From Bernardetia sp. (GTDB lineage: Bacteria > Bacteroidota > Bacteroidia > Cytophagales > Bernardetiaceae): a stretch of DNA of 64,000 bases. The notes under the pieces were generated by a model, which made no database searches, was not told the origin of the DNA, and was given only the letters and a program-made list of their open reading frames with translations. The DNA is taken from NCBI GenBank assembly GCA_020630575.1, contig JAHDBD010000005.1, forward strand, positions 178,656 through 242,655. The letters run 5' to 3'. Each line of letters opens with the position of its first letter. Position 1 is the first letter of the stretch. Made by a program: the position numbers and the translations under genes. Shown piece after piece: positions 8,275-16,976 of the stretch.

Positions 8275-8351
8275 TAAAATGTATTTAAAATTAAGTATTT
8301 TCTCTGTATTCTCTGTAAATCTGTGTTTAATAAATGTATTTCCAAAGATAC

Positions 8352-10058
8352 CTAAACCTCCCAACCTTTCACAAACTCAAATTTTCCTCCATCAAAAAGT
8401 CCTTTATCACTTAATTTTAATGAGGGAATTACTAAAAGAGCCATAAAAGAAAGTGTCATGAAAGGAGCATGAAGTTTTTTTGTAGTTTTTGGGTTTGTCA
8501 TTAAAGTTTTTGCAAATTTATCAATTTGAGCATATTTTTTACCTACAAGTTCACCATTTTCTAAAGACATAATTCCTGCAACTGGAAGAGGCAAAACTTG
8601 ATTTTCGTTTTCATCTTCTTTTCCACTTGTTGCTGACACTCCTCCTTTTTCTCTAATTACTAAGTTGACAGCTTTCATCAAATCTTCATCTGTAACTCCT
8701 ACAGCTACGATATTATGCGAATCATGTGCGACACAAGAAGCAATTGCACCACGTTCTAAACCAAAATTTTTGATAAAAGAAATTGCAATCGGAGCATCAG
8801 AAGTATAACGATTGACAACAGCCATTTTTAAAATATCTTTTTCAATATTTGAAATTAAATTCCCATTAGTATCTGTCAAATCATCAATTTCCACAAAAAC
8901 AGGATTTGTAATTAGTTGTCCGTCCAATGCCTCAATGACTGGAATTTGTGTCATTTGCTCATCATTTTCTACTACTTTACTTCTCTTTATTTCAAAATCA
9001 GATGCTTTCTTTTGTTTTACATCAAACTGATTGATAGCCTTTGTTTCTACATCTTTAATAAATGATTTTCCATTTTCTGCTACTTTTTCGCCATTGATGT
9101 AAGTTTCCAAAACCTCAAAGTTTTCTAAATCTTTTACAATAATAAAATCTGCTTTATCACCTTCTCTTAATTGTCCAACTTCAAGGTTATAATGTGCAAT
9201 AGGATTGATACAAGCAGCTTTCAGTACTTTAAATTTATCTATTCCTAACTTTATAGCTCGTTTTACAAGTAAATTAATATGTCCTTCAATAAGGTCGTCT
9301 GGGTGTTTGTCGTCTGAACAAAACATCATGTTTTCATAATGTTCTGGTAATAAATCAATCAGAGCATCAAAGTTTTTGGCTGCACTTCCTTCTCTAATAA
9401 TAATTTTCATTCCATATTTTAGCTTATCTAGTGCTTCTTCTGCCGTAAAACACTCGTGGTCGGTACTAATTCCTGCTTCTATATATTTTTTTGCTTCTTC
9501 TCCTCGTAATCCAGGTGCATGTCCGTCGGTTGGCTTTCCGTACTTTTGGGCTGCAGCAATTTTTGCCATTACTTCAGCTTCTCTTGCTAGAGCAGCAGGA
9601 TAATTCATCATTTCGGACAAATATTTGATGTGTGGTTGGCTCATTAATTTTTCAATATCTTCTACCGAAATAGTTGCTCCTGCAGTTTCAAAACTTGTTG
9701 CAGGAACGCATGAGGGCGCACCAAAAAAGAAATTAAAAGGAACTTTGTTTCCATCATTTACCATAAATTCTACACCTTCCATTCCCATTACATTGGCAAT
9801 TTCGTGAGGGTCTGAAACGGTTGCAACTGTTCCATGAACGACTGCCATTTTTGCAAACTTAGAAGGAACAAGCATTGAACTTTCGATATGAATATGAGAA
9901 TCTATGAAACCACAGAGCGCATAATTTTTTATTTCATTATTTGAATCTTTAGTTTTTTCTAGTTTTTTTACGGAATGAATTTTGCCCTCTTTAATCGTGA
10001 GTTGTGCAGGGAAAATGCTTTTTTCTGCAATATTTACGAGATTTGTACGTATTATCAT
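8352..10058 (-). CDS. ade: Adenine deaminase
   Basis: A 568-residue amidohydrolase that converts adenine to hypoxanthine and ammonia in purine salvage. The metal motif [14 protein letters not shown] lies near residues 50-63, [16 protein letters not shown] near 75-90, and a [11 protein letters not shown] block near 200. The C-terminal adenine-deaminase-specific domain contains [17 protein letters not shown] and [10 protein letters not shown]. The length is that of the usual microbial Ade enzymes. Single gene on the minus strand; its 3' end is about 80 bases from the family D element, whose downstream flank may act as spacer. Confidence 0.95.
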   Translation of the reverse strand: MIIRTNLVNIAEKSIFPAQLTIKEGKIHSVKKLEKTKDSNNEIKNYALCGFIDSHIHIESSMLVPSKFAKMAVVHGTVATVSDPHEIANVMGMEGVEFMVNDGNKVPFNFFFGAPSCVPATSFETAGATISVEDIEKLMSQPHIKYLSEMMNYPAALAREAEVMAKIAAAQKYGKPTDGHAPGLRGEEAKKYIEAGISTDHECFTAEEALDKLKYGMKIIIREGSAAKNFDALIDLLPEHYENMMFCSDDKHPDDLIEGHINLLVKRAIKLGIDKFKVLKAACINPIAHYNLEVGQLREGDKADFIIVKDLENFEVLETYINGEKVAENGKSFIKDVETKAINQFDVKQKKASDFEIKRSKVVENDEQMTQIPVIEALDGQLITNPVFVEIDDLTDTNGNLISNIEKDILKMAVVNRYTSDAPIAISFIKNFGLERGAIASCVAHDSHNIVAVGVTDEDLMKAVNLVIREKGGVSATSGKEDENENQVLPLPVAGIMSLENGELVGKKYAQIDKFAKTLMTNPKTTKKLHAPFMTLSFMALLVIPSLKLSDKGLFDGGKFEFVKGWEV

Positions 10059-10256
10059 AAAACGGATTATTAAAATAAGTAGGAAACTGTTTTTTTAGAA
10101 ACTTTGTGTAATTTTACGCTTGTATAAGTCTTAAAATAAGTCATTGGAAGTTCAAAGATAACTTATTCTATCAAAATTATTTTTTGCATTTTATTAAAAG
10201 GCTACTTTCATTTATTTTAATATCAAACAATTAACGTCATTCAAAATAGAATTCAA

Positions 10257-10451
10257 ATGAAAAATATATTCTCAAAATTTACTTCAAAAGCATTATTTTT
10301 AGCCCTACTTTTTACTCTTTCTTTTGGATTGCAAGGTTGTATTCATTCTCCTCAACAGGCTTGGACACCAACAAAACGCAAAAACATGAAAGATAAACAA
10401 CCTCGTTCTCCAAAACAAGAACAGCGTTTGAGAACAGTAAGAGCGTGGTAA
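10257..10451 (+). CDS. Small basic lipoprotein 1 of a tandem trio
   Basis: A 64-residue protein with a lipoprotein signal (hydrophobic residues 12-26, lipobox LQGC with Cys28). The mature part begins CIHSPQQAWTPTKRKN and is rich in Lys, Arg, Gln and Pro (RSPKQEQRLR). The next gene has the same CxHxPxQAWTPK pattern just after its Cys, so the two are paralogues. Probably anchored in a membrane facing the periplasm or surface. Function unknown. Confidence 0.7.
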   Translation: MKNIFSKFTSKALFLALLFTLSFGLQGCIHSPQQAWTPTKRKNMKDKQPRSPKQEQRLRTVRAW

Positions 10452-10489
10452 AAACCAATGCAAATTATTATTATTAAAATCAATAAAAA

Positions 10490-10648
10490 ATGAATTCTAT
10501 CAAAAAAACTATTTTTTCAAGAAAAAGAATAGCTATCTGTCTATTGACTATTTTTTCTACTGCCATTATGAGCAGTTGTGTACACGCTCCCAAACAGGCT
10601 TGGACACCAAAATATAAAAGTTATAAGGCTTCTAAAAAGAAAAGATAA
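10490..10648 (+). CDS. Small basic lipoprotein 2 of a tandem trio
   Basis: A 52-residue protein beginning MNSIKKTIFSRKR, followed by a hydrophobic stretch and the lipobox MSSC (Cys30). The mature start CVHAPKQAWTPKYKSYK mirrors that of the gene 38 bases upstream, and the tail is lysine-rich (ASKKKR). The ATG at 10490 follows AATAAAAA. The strong match of the residues after the lipid-modified Cys to the first gene supports both being real despite their size. Function unknown. Confidence 0.65.
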   Translation: MNSIKKTIFSRKRIAICLLTIFSTAIMSSCVHAPKQAWTPKYKSYKASKKKR

Positions 10649-10709
10649 TTTATAAGAAATAACATCTTAACGTTACGATTAATTTATAAAAAAACAGAAA
10701 TCTATAAAA

Positions 10710-10889
10710 ATGAGATTTAAAAAAATAAAAAGTTTTAAAATAAAATTCCTTTATCTTCTTTATTTTATGATTTTACCTTCTTTTATGATGATTACTACTA
10801 CTTCTTGTAGCTCGCAGAAAGGACATACTTTAAAGAAGAAAAAACTCAAGAGAGGTCGCCGAATTCCTTGTCCAGTAAAAGATTGTTAG
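10710..10889 (+). CDS. Small basic lipoprotein 3 of a tandem trio
   Basis: A 59-residue protein with a basic start (MRFKKIKSFKIK), a hydrophobic stretch (about 14-30) and a lipobox-like TTSC (Cys33). The mature part has the run KKKKLKRGRR followed by IPCPVKDC, so it has two further cysteines at the C-terminus, unlike its two neighbours. It is followed by a good terminator at 10920. All three genes may form one transcript. Function unknown. Confidence 0.65.
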   Translation: MRFKKIKSFKIKFLYLLYFMILPSFMMITTTSCSSQKGHTLKKKKLKRGRRIPCPVKDC

Positions 10890-10919
10890 TTTGTGCTTAT
10901 AATTCAAAAAAACAGATTT

Positions 10920-10956
10920 AGTCTTCCATTCTTTTACTAGAGGAAGACTTTTTTTC
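10920..10956 (+). terminator. Rho-independent terminator after the small lipoprotein genes
   Basis: The stem AGTCTTCC/GGAAGACT with a 14-base loop is followed by a T run. It lies 31 bases after the third lipoprotein stop codon. Confidence 0.75.
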
Positions 10957-11093
10957 TGAAAGTTTCTAATAAAAAAATACTTATTCGTTTTGGATAATAA
11001 TTTTATTTGTATCTTTTAGTTAAAATTCATAAAATTGTTTTAATCATAATTTAGGTTAAAGCCTAGATTATATATACTACATAAATCTCTATA

Positions 11094-12440
11094 ATGAAAA
11101 AATCCCTATCTCTACTTTTATTTTTTGTGTTTGGAATGGTTTATACAGTTTCTGCACAAGATAGTGTTGCCCTAATTTTAAAAGCTATCGACGAACTCCG
11201 TTCGCAACAACGCCAACTCCAACAACAAAATCAAGACTTTGTACGTCGTTATCAAACTCTTTCTAATCAACGCCAACAAGATAGCATTAAAGTTTTGGCT
11301 CTTACAGATTCTCTGAAAAATCGCTCTACCCAAATTAATTTACTTTCTTCTGATTTAGGTCTTTATAAGGAAACAGTTGAAAAAAATGATGCTATTGTAA
11401 AAGGTGTTTCTCGTCGTGTAGAACTAACAGATGAAGCTCGTTATAAGATGGTTAGAACTAATCTGATTCATTCTGCTGAGTTTTTTGAAGTTCTTAATGA
11501 CCGTTTGAACACGCTTTATGCAATCAATCAAGTAGAAAGTTATCGTACAATGCTCAATAGCTTGAATAATCCTGCTGATGAAACACTTGGTTTTTCATAT
11601 AATGATAAAGTGATGCAGCTTATGGAAAAAAAGCTGATAAGCAAAAGAGATAAAGGAGGCTCAAAAATTCTCAATATTGCTAATATGCTTTTGCAAGATC
11701 CTGTTGTGAGCAATATTGCTTCTGCTACACCTGTTATTAATATTGCTACTTCTGTTTTGGGTTTTGTATCTGGAATTGCTGCCCAAAGGAAGGATATTGA
11801 TGAAAGTGATGTTCAAGAATTTAAAAATGAACTAGAAAAATATACAGCTTATTATGCAAAGCTAAATTTAGTAAATGCTCGTTTTGCAAATAATATTGAT
11901 AATTATCAGGTTCAGACTACAAATTTACACGATAAATTAACAGAATACGTAAATCTTCAAGCTAAAGGTTTAAAATTTAATGTTCAACTCAAAGAACCTG
12001 AAGGCAATGCTACAAATGGAGAATATTTATTGACTGTTTTTAGAACGTATAACAAAACTTCTGTTACAGCTTATTTTGATAAATTAGAAAACGAATTTGC
12101 TAGAGGTGGAAAAGTTGATTATTCTAAATTAATGTCAAAATATCCTCATATCATGGAAGCAAATAAAAAAATTGAAGACGTAATTTATCTTTATAAAGAG
12201 TTTGATTATCTGTATGGACAATATATTTCTATGATAGATGAAAATAGTAGAAATACAATTGTCATTTTAGAAGGAGCAGTTTCCCAAAATTTGAGTAGTG
12301 AGCCTGCAAAAGTAAAAACACAAATTGACATTTTGAAGAACAAAAAAGGAGAAGCTGTTACAGGAATTCGTCGTGCTGTAAACCTTCCTCGTTTGAAAGA
12401 CATTGTAAATACTTTGGATAGTTATTATCCAGCTCTATAA
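11094..12440 (+). CDS. Exported coiled-coil protein of unknown function
   Basis: A 448-residue protein with a clear Sec signal peptide ending at VSAQ-D (about residue 22). Residues 25-75 are a Gln/Arg-rich coiled coil (RSQQRQLQQQNQDF), continuing to about 110. A Gly/Ala/Val-rich, possibly membrane-active segment sits near residues 205-230 (ASATPVINIATSVLGFVSGIAA), then mostly helical sequence to the end. The overall plan (coiled coil, hydrophobic middle, long helices) is compatible with a periplasmic structural protein; I do not recognise the family. It ends just before a bidirectional terminator. Confidence 0.65.
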   Translation: MKKSLSLLLFFVFGMVYTVSAQDSVALILKAIDELRSQQRQLQQQNQDFVRRYQTLSNQRQQDSIKVLALTDSLKNRSTQINLLSSDLGLYKETVEKNDAIVKGVSRRVELTDEARYKMVRTNLIHSAEFFEVLNDRLNTLYAINQVESYRTMLNSLNNPADETLGFSYNDKVMQLMEKKLISKRDKGGSKILNIANMLLQDPVVSNIASATPVINIATSVLGFVSGIAAQRKDIDESDVQEFKNELEKYTAYYAKLNLVNARFANNIDNYQVQTTNLHDKLTEYVNLQAKGLKFNVQLKEPEGNATNGEYLLTVFRTYNKTSVTAYFDKLENEFARGGKVDYSKLMSKYPHIMEANKKIEDVIYLYKEFDYLYGQYISMIDENSRNTIVILEGAVSQNLSSEPAKVKTQIDILKNKKGEAVTGIRRAVNLPRLKDIVNTLDSYYPAL

Positions 12441-12507
12441 AGAATGGTCAATTGTGAAGTGTAATGTAAATTGTTAATGAATTACACTTTACACATAATT
12501 CTACATA

Positions 12508-12546
12508 AAAAAATCTACCCAAATTTAATTTAGGTAGATTTTTTTG
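12508..12546. terminator. Bidirectional terminator between convergent genes
   Basis: AAAAAATCTACC and GGTAGATTTTTTT pair around an AT-rich loop that pairs further (CAAATT/AATTTA). The A run on one side and the T run on the other let it serve the plus gene ending at 12440 and the minus gene ending at 12571. Confidence 0.8.
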
Positions 12547-12570
12547 TGATTTATATTTTACGAATTCTAT

Positions 12571-13245
12571 TTATTTTCTTGAAAGAAAAGCAAAAGAAAC
12601 GTAAAGTTGAGCATTTGCAATATTAATTTTCTGCTTATTTTCACCTTGTAAAAGATTATCATCGCCATCAAAGGTTGGCTGACCAGCTAAATAACGAACA
12701 CCTACACGAAAAGCACTTCCACTATCATAATTAGTAATTTTCAAACCACCACTTACAGAGTAAGCAAAAGCAGGAGCTGTAATAGCGTCTTGTGTTACTG
12801 AACCTCCTAAAGCACTATAGGTAACTTCAGGGCTACGAGCAATCATAAGTCCACCTAAAACACGAAATTCAGGAGCAATTACTGACGTAACTGGAAATGA
12901 AAGTTCGATACCTCCCATTAAGTTACCGTGTATCCAAGGTTGTGCATCTATATCTGTAAAATTACTTAAACCATTACTGTCTTTGTTATATGGGTTTAAT
13001 TGTCCATCAACTGAATAAGCAAGACCAATCAAAGGATTAAAATAATAAGCTCCTTCAAAACCTAGTCCACCACCAAACTTGGCTACATTTGAAAAATCAT
13101 CTCCCATAGGAAAGTTTCCATACAATGTAAATGCACCATAACTTACTGATTCTTCAGGAGTTGTATCTTGAGCAAAAGAAGTAGATGCGCCCACAAAAAA
13201 TAAAATAGCAGCTATAAATAGAGATTGAAATAGTTTGTTTGTCAT
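12571..13245 (-). CDS. Outer-membrane beta-barrel protein
   Basis: A 224-residue protein with a signal peptide (cleavage near SFAQ-D, residue 26). The mature part alternates short beta strands rich in Gly, Tyr and Phe: GAFTLYGNFPMG, GGGLGFEGAYYFNP, FRVGVRYLAG, and ends with the strand AQLYVSFAFLSRK. This is the pattern of an 8-stranded porin-like or opacity-type barrel. The final residues are not the classic terminal Phe, but the last strand is amphipathic. The cargo or function cannot be told from the sequence. Single gene, sharing a terminator with the convergent neighbour. Confidence 0.7.
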   Translation of the reverse strand: MTNKLFQSLFIAAILFFVGASTSFAQDTTPEESVSYGAFTLYGNFPMGDDFSNVAKFGGGLGFEGAYYFNPLIGLAYSVDGQLNPYNKDSNGLSNFTDIDAQPWIHGNLMGGIELSFPVTSVIAPEFRVLGGLMIARSPEVTYSALGGSVTQDAITAPAFAYSVSGGLKITNYDSGSAFRVGVRYLAGQPTFDGDDNLLQGENKQKINIANAQLYVSFAFLSRK

Positions 13246-13599
13246 AATTAATAAAAAGTTAAAAAAGTAATTGATAAAAAAAAATGATTCATTTTTGATT
13301 TGATAGAAAAAATAATGCCTTAAGACATAAAAAAATTGTTTCTACAAAACGAATGCAATAATAACACTTTTTTTTAAATAAAGTTTTAGGCTAAAAGTTA
13401 AAAAATGACTGATAGTCATATTTTTTCAGATAAGGTGTTGGTAATCAGTGTTAAGTAGTTTAAAATAATTTTCAATAAGTATTATTTTTTTTTGATTTAG
13501 ATAAGTGAAATATTTAAGCAAGACAAATTAGATTTTTTACTAAGCATAGTCTGTGTATATTTGGTATTGAATAAAACCTAAAAACAAAAACTTAACACA
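13246..13599. other. Divergent promoter region, 354 bases without a gene
   Basis: It separates the minus-strand barrel gene from the plus-strand adenosyltransferase gene. It is very AT-rich and has no open frame of note. The only signal I can support is a TATATTTG box at 13556 for the plus gene. Confidence 0.5.
13556..13563 (+). promoter_or_regulatory. Putative Bacteroidota -7 box (TATATTTG)
   Basis: It fits TAnnTTTG and ends 36 bases before the adenosyltransferase ATG. No cobalamin riboswitch is evident in the leader, as the transcript would be too short for one. Confidence 0.45.
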
Positions 13600-14157
13600 A
13601 TGAAAATATACACTAAAACAGGCGACAAAGGAACTACTTCACTCATTAGTGGAAGAAGAGTATCAAAGGCAAATCTTAGAATTGAATCCTATGGAACTGT
13701 TGATGAACTCAACTCATATATTGGAATGCTTCGTGACCAAAAAGAACTAGAGCATAGAAAAGAAATTTTGATAGAAATTCAAGACCGTTTGTTTACGATT
13801 GGTTCATTGCTTGCATCTGACCCAAAAAAAGTTTCTCATATTCCTATTCCTCAAATAGATGAAACTGACATAACAGACTTAGAAGTAGCAATTGATGTGA
13901 TGAATGAAGAATTACCACCCATGACTCATTTTATTTTACCAGGTGGACATCCTGCTGTTTCTTTTTGTCATTTGGCAAGAACAGTTTGTAGACGTGCAGA
14001 ACGCCGTTGTACTGAATTAAATAATCAAGAGGAAGAAGGAGTTGATCAAATAATTATTCGTTATCTCAATCGTCTTTCAGATTATATTTTTGTATTGTCA
14101 AGAATGACTTCTCACGAAGTAAATGCTGATGAAATTGCTTGGAAACCTAGAGTTTAA
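13600..14157 (+). CDS. Cob(I)yrinic acid a,c-diamide adenosyltransferase, PduO type
   Basis: A 185-residue ATP:cob(I)alamin adenosyltransferase of the PduO/MMAB family, which makes adenosylcobalamin. The N-terminal ATP site YTKTGDKGTTSLISGRRV (residues 4-21) and the YGTVDELNSYIG block (31-42) are typical, as is the helix LARTVCRRAERR (about 127-138) that contacts ATP and cobalamin. The window also encodes MeaB (34334-35350), which guards adenosylcobalamin-dependent methylmalonyl-CoA mutase; this enzyme could supply its cofactor. An unrelated hypothetical gene follows after 17 bases and is probably cotranscribed. Confidence 0.93.
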   Translation: MKIYTKTGDKGTTSLISGRRVSKANLRIESYGTVDELNSYIGMLRDQKELEHRKEILIEIQDRLFTIGSLLASDPKKVSHIPIPQIDETDITDLEVAIDVMNEELPPMTHFILPGGHPAVSFCHLARTVCRRAERRCTELNNQEEEGVDQIIIRYLNRLSDYIFVLSRMTSHEVNADEIAWKPRV

Positions 14158-14174
14158 TTTATAAATAAAGATTA

Positions 14175-14546
14175 ATGAAAGAACTAACACTAATGCAGGA
14201 ACTAAATGCAGAAGATAATTCCTTTCTAATTGAATTTAGAATCGACTTAAATTGGAATCATATTTCTTTCGTTAATCTTCTCAACAAACTTTATGAAGAG
14301 TGTCAGAATAGAGAAAATGATACTATGCTTAGTAGAGAAATAGCTGGAGGAATTTGGTATATCTCTAATTATATAGAAGATTGGAGTCAGCATAAAGCAT
14401 TTCCAAAAAAGTTCTCTAAAGAATATTATGAATTAGCTTATGAACTAATCAATGATTTGACTTATCATTATTTTGTAGGAGAATCGTTGTATCAATCAAA
14501 AAGTATAGTGGATAATAAAATTGAGGAGCTAAAAAATAAGAAATAG
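14175..14546 (+). CDS. Hypothetical acidic protein
   Basis: A 123-residue soluble protein with no signal or membrane segment, rich in Glu, Asn, Tyr and Trp (GGIWYISNYIEDWSQH; EYYELAYELINDLTYHYF). It looks all-helical. I do not recognise a family. It starts 17 bases after the adenosyltransferase stop, so the two are probably on one transcript, but nothing in it suggests a role in cobalamin metabolism. Confidence 0.6.
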   Translation: MKELTLMQELNAEDNSFLIEFRIDLNWNHISFVNLLNKLYEECQNRENDTMLSREIAGGIWYISNYIEDWSQHKAFPKKFSKEYYELAYELINDLTYHYFVGESLYQSKSIVDNKIEELKNKK

Positions 14547-14566
14547 CTTTGAGTTTTTTTAACTAA

Positions 14567-14660
14567 AGGTTGTTTAAGAATAGAAAAAACATATTCTATA
14601 TGTCACAGAACACAGATAAAGCGTTCTTTTTTCCATAAAACAGACATTTTAAGCAACCCT
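14567..14660. repeat. Small inverted-repeat-bounded spacer
   Basis: AGGTTGTTTAA at 14567 and TTAAGCAACCCT at 14649 are inverted copies about 70 bases apart, framing an AT-rich stretch that contains CACAGAACACAGATAAAG. It could be a tiny mobile sequence or only a long-loop hairpin. Confidence 0.3.
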
Positions 14661-14676
14661 CTAAATAAATATCAGG

Positions 14677-15084
14677 ATGGATATTGAAATCTTAAAAAAC
14701 AAAAGAAGATTAAATGTAGAAGAACAAAATACGCTTATAAAATATAGAATCTTCTCAGAAGCAAAATATTGGAGAGAAAATGGAGTATCTTTAGGGTTTC
14801 AAAAAATTTTGATAGAAAGAGAAATTAATTCAAAATTTGCTATATTTTTAGATTATAATCAAGGTTTTTCTGGTATTAGCACAGATGAAGGAATCATTAT
14901 AACTGCTGAAAAGAAATTTATAAGATTTGCAATGGACTTAAACAGTGATGGGAGTGAATTAATATTTTTGGATAAGTGGGAGGATATTACAGAGCAATAT
15001 GAAATTTCAGAATATAAGAAAGGAATTAGAAAAACTTATGGTTTTTTAGCCTTGGAAGTTTTGGAAGAATTGAATAGGGTTTAA
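14677..15084 (+). CDS. Hypothetical protein
   Basis: A 135-residue soluble protein with alternating helix and strand: a basic, helical N-terminus (EILKNKRRLNVEEQ), a central beta-rich part (KFAIFLDYNQGFSGISTDEGIIITAEKKFIRFAMDL) and a helical C-terminus. No family recognised. It is 130 bases downstream of another hypothetical gene on the same strand, with a small inverted repeat between them. Possibly an immunity- or SMI-like small protein judging from acidity and size only; I would not rely on that. Confidence 0.55.
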   Translation: MDIEILKNKRRLNVEEQNTLIKYRIFSEAKYWRENGVSLGFQKILIEREINSKFAIFLDYNQGFSGISTDEGIIITAEKKFIRFAMDLNSDGSELIFLDKWEDITEQYEISEYKKGIRKTYGFLALEVLEELNRV

Positions 15085-15208
15085 ATAAAAAAATCTATTA
15101 TTTCTCCTTCTTTTTTTTTAGTTTTGATTATCTGTACTTAAAATTTATCAAATAGATTATTTTTACTGTATTTTTGATAAAAATTAATGATTGTCTGTAT
15201 CAAAACTT

Positions 15209-15634
15209 ATGAAACGTATTCTTATTTCACTATCTGATTCTGAAAAAGAAAAAAAAGAAGAAAAATTATTAAAATGGCTGGCAGAGGAAAATATCCAAAC
15301 CGAAGCCTTAGATGATTATGTCCAAACGGAAGTAGAAGAAAAATTAAAAACTAAGCAAGAACAAACAGAACAAAAAGTAAAAAAGACAAGTAAAAAAATG
15401 CGTTTGGTAGCTGTGGTTTCCTTGGGAGTAATTTTAGTTTTGGGAGGACTTGCATTTTTTCAGATGTTAGAAACAGATAGGCAAAAAGAACTTTTGAAAG
15501 AATCTCAGAAGGAATCTAAATTACATAGACAGGTAGTTCAGCAGCTTCAAGATTCGATTATAGCTCGTGAAATGAGACATAAGGCAGTTATTAGTAGTCA
15601 GTCATCAGATAGTACAGTTACCAGTAATCAGTAA
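15209..15634 (+). CDS. Hypothetical single-span membrane protein
   Basis: A 141-residue protein: a charged, coiled-coil-like cytoplasmic part (residues 1-64, EKEKKEEKLLKWLAEEN), one membrane helix (about 66-84, LVAVVSLGVILVLGGLAFF), a second coiled coil (about 88-120) and a Ser/Gln/Thr tail. The tail, VISSQSSDSTVTSNQ, is encoded by a CAGTTACCAGT-type repeat that supplies the stop codon. I chose the ATG at 15209 over the TTG at 15191. Function unknown; the plan resembles a membrane-anchored scaffold. Confidence 0.6.
   Translation: MKRILISLSDSEKEKKEEKLLKWLAEENIQTEALDDYVQTEVEEKLKTKQEQTEQKVKKTSKKMRLVAVVSLGVILVLGGLAFFQMLETDRQKELLKESQKESKLHRQVVQQLQDSIIAREMRHKAVISSQSSDSTVTSNQ
15585..15634 (+). repeat. 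Family B CAGTTAYCAGT repeat, coding copy
   Basis: Degenerate units CAGTTATTAGTAGTCAGTCA, then CAGTTACCAGTAATCAGTAA, ending in the stop codon of the membrane-protein gene. The same units occur at 18727-18762, 30299-30315 and 60124-60160. Confidence 0.6.
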
Positions 15635-15718
15635 ATACAGTTGATAGCTTTGATAAAAGACACTTATTCTCCATTGTTGGTATTTTAGTATAACGACAAT
15701 AATAATAAAAATGCTAAG

Positions 15719-16243
15719 ATGAAAAATTTTCTTATTTATTTGATTGGAATGCCAGCTTCTGGTAAATCTACCTTCGGAAAAATCATCGCAGAAAAACTAG
15801 ACTACACATTTTTAGATTTAGATTCTTTGATAGAATACAGAAATAATGCTACCATTCCACAAATCTTTGAAAAGAAAGGAGAAAGTTTTTTCAGACAAGA
15901 AGAAAAAAAAGCTCTTCAAACGACCTTTAATTTAGATAAGACAATTGTTTCTACAGGTGGAGGAACCCCTTGTTTCTTTGATAATTTGGAACAAATGAAA
16001 CAACATGGAATTGTTTGTTTTCTAAATATAGAAATAGAAGTTTTGGCAAAACGAACTTTTGAAACACAACGAAAACAGCAAGATAATCGTCCACTTTTCA
16101 AAGAAGCTGATTCTTTTGAAAAGCTGTATAAATTAATTGCTCAAAAATGGGAAGACAGAAAAGAGTTTTATCACCAAGCTCATTTTGAGATAAAAAATAA
16201 TGACTTTGAAGAGTTTTTAGAAAAATGTAAAGAAAATAGTTGA
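15719..16243 (+). CDS. aroK: Shikimate kinase
   Basis: A 174-residue P-loop kinase that phosphorylates shikimate in chorismate synthesis. Walker A is GMPASGKST (residues 10-18). Asp33/Asp35 in LDLDSLIE, Arg59 in SFFRQEE and the GGG turn at 80-82 (STGGGTP) match the shikimate-binding residues of the family. The lid region contains DNRPLF. The length is normal. The stop codon is directly followed by the ATG of the next gene (no gap), so the two are translationally coupled. Confidence 0.93.
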   Translation: MKNFLIYLIGMPASGKSTFGKIIAEKLDYTFLDLDSLIEYRNNATIPQIFEKKGESFFRQEEKKALQTTFNLDKTIVSTGGGTPCFFDNLEQMKQHGIVCFLNIEIEVLAKRTFETQRKQQDNRPLFKEADSFEKLYKLIAQKWEDRKEFYHQAHFEIKNNDFEEFLEKCKENS

Positions 16244-16972
16244 ATGGAAAATACGAAAACATATATAGAAGAACTCTCAGAGAATGGATTTACAGTTCTT
16301 CCAACTATTTACTCCTCTGATGAAATAGAAAAAATAACGGCTTTTATTGATAAAATAGATACATCAAGAAGTACAGTCAGAAAATCAGTAGATTTATTTG
16401 CTATTCGTCAGTTTTTAAAGGAAAATACAGAAATTAGTAATTTGATTTTTACAAAAAAACTCAAATCTATTTTCCAAGAGTTAGTAGGAAATGACTTTTT
16501 TGTGATAAAAAGTATTTACTTTGACAAACCCAAAAATTCGAATTGGTATGTTCCTTATCATCAAGATTTGACTATTTCAGTAGATGAAAAAATAGAATTA
16601 GAAGAATTTAATTATTGGACAGTCAAACAAAATCAATTTGCTGTTCAACCTCCTTTACAGATTCTAGAAAATATAATCACAATTCGTATTCATCTTGATA
16701 AAACAGACGAGAATAATGGAGCATTGAGAGTTATTCCAAAATCTCATCTTAAAAAAATATACAAGCCTCAAAATATAGATTGGTATGTAGAAACAGAAAC
16801 AATTTGTGATGTTGAGAAAGGAGGAATAATGATAATGAAACCTTTGCTTCTACACAGTTCGAAAAGAACAACAAATGACAAAAAAAGAAGAGTGATTCAC
16901 ATAGAGTTTTCGAATCAAGAATTACCAAAAGAGCTAAATTGGTCAGAAAAAATGACTTTAGATAGTTTTTAA
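16244..16972 (+). CDS. Phytanoyl-CoA dioxygenase (PhyH)-family protein
   Basis: A 242-residue Fe(II)/2-oxoglutarate oxygenase-like protein. The metal triad is visible as His106-x-Asp108 (PYHQDLT) and His204 (LLLHSSKR), with Arg208 placed to bind 2-oxoglutarate. A NGALRVIPKSHLK block (159-171) is typical of PhyH proteins. Such enzymes hydroxylate small molecules; the substrate cannot be inferred. It begins immediately after the aroK stop and ends only four bases before the stop of the convergent flippase-like gene. Confidence 0.85.
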   Translation: MENTKTYIEELSENGFTVLPTIYSSDEIEKITAFIDKIDTSRSTVRKSVDLFAIRQFLKENTEISNLIFTKKLKSIFQELVGNDFFVIKSIYFDKPKNSNWYVPYHQDLTISVDEKIELEEFNYWTVKQNQFAVQPPLQILENIITIRIHLDKTDENNGALRVIPKSHLKKIYKPQNIDWYVETETICDVEKGGIMIMKPLLLHSSKRTTNDKKRRVIHIEFSNQELPKELNWSEKMTLDSF

Positions 16973-16976
16973 GACA

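Noticed and set aside
13246..13599. Cobalamin riboswitch before the adenosyltransferase gene
   Set aside because: No conserved B12-box is seen, and the likely promoter at 13556 leaves a leader far too short for one.
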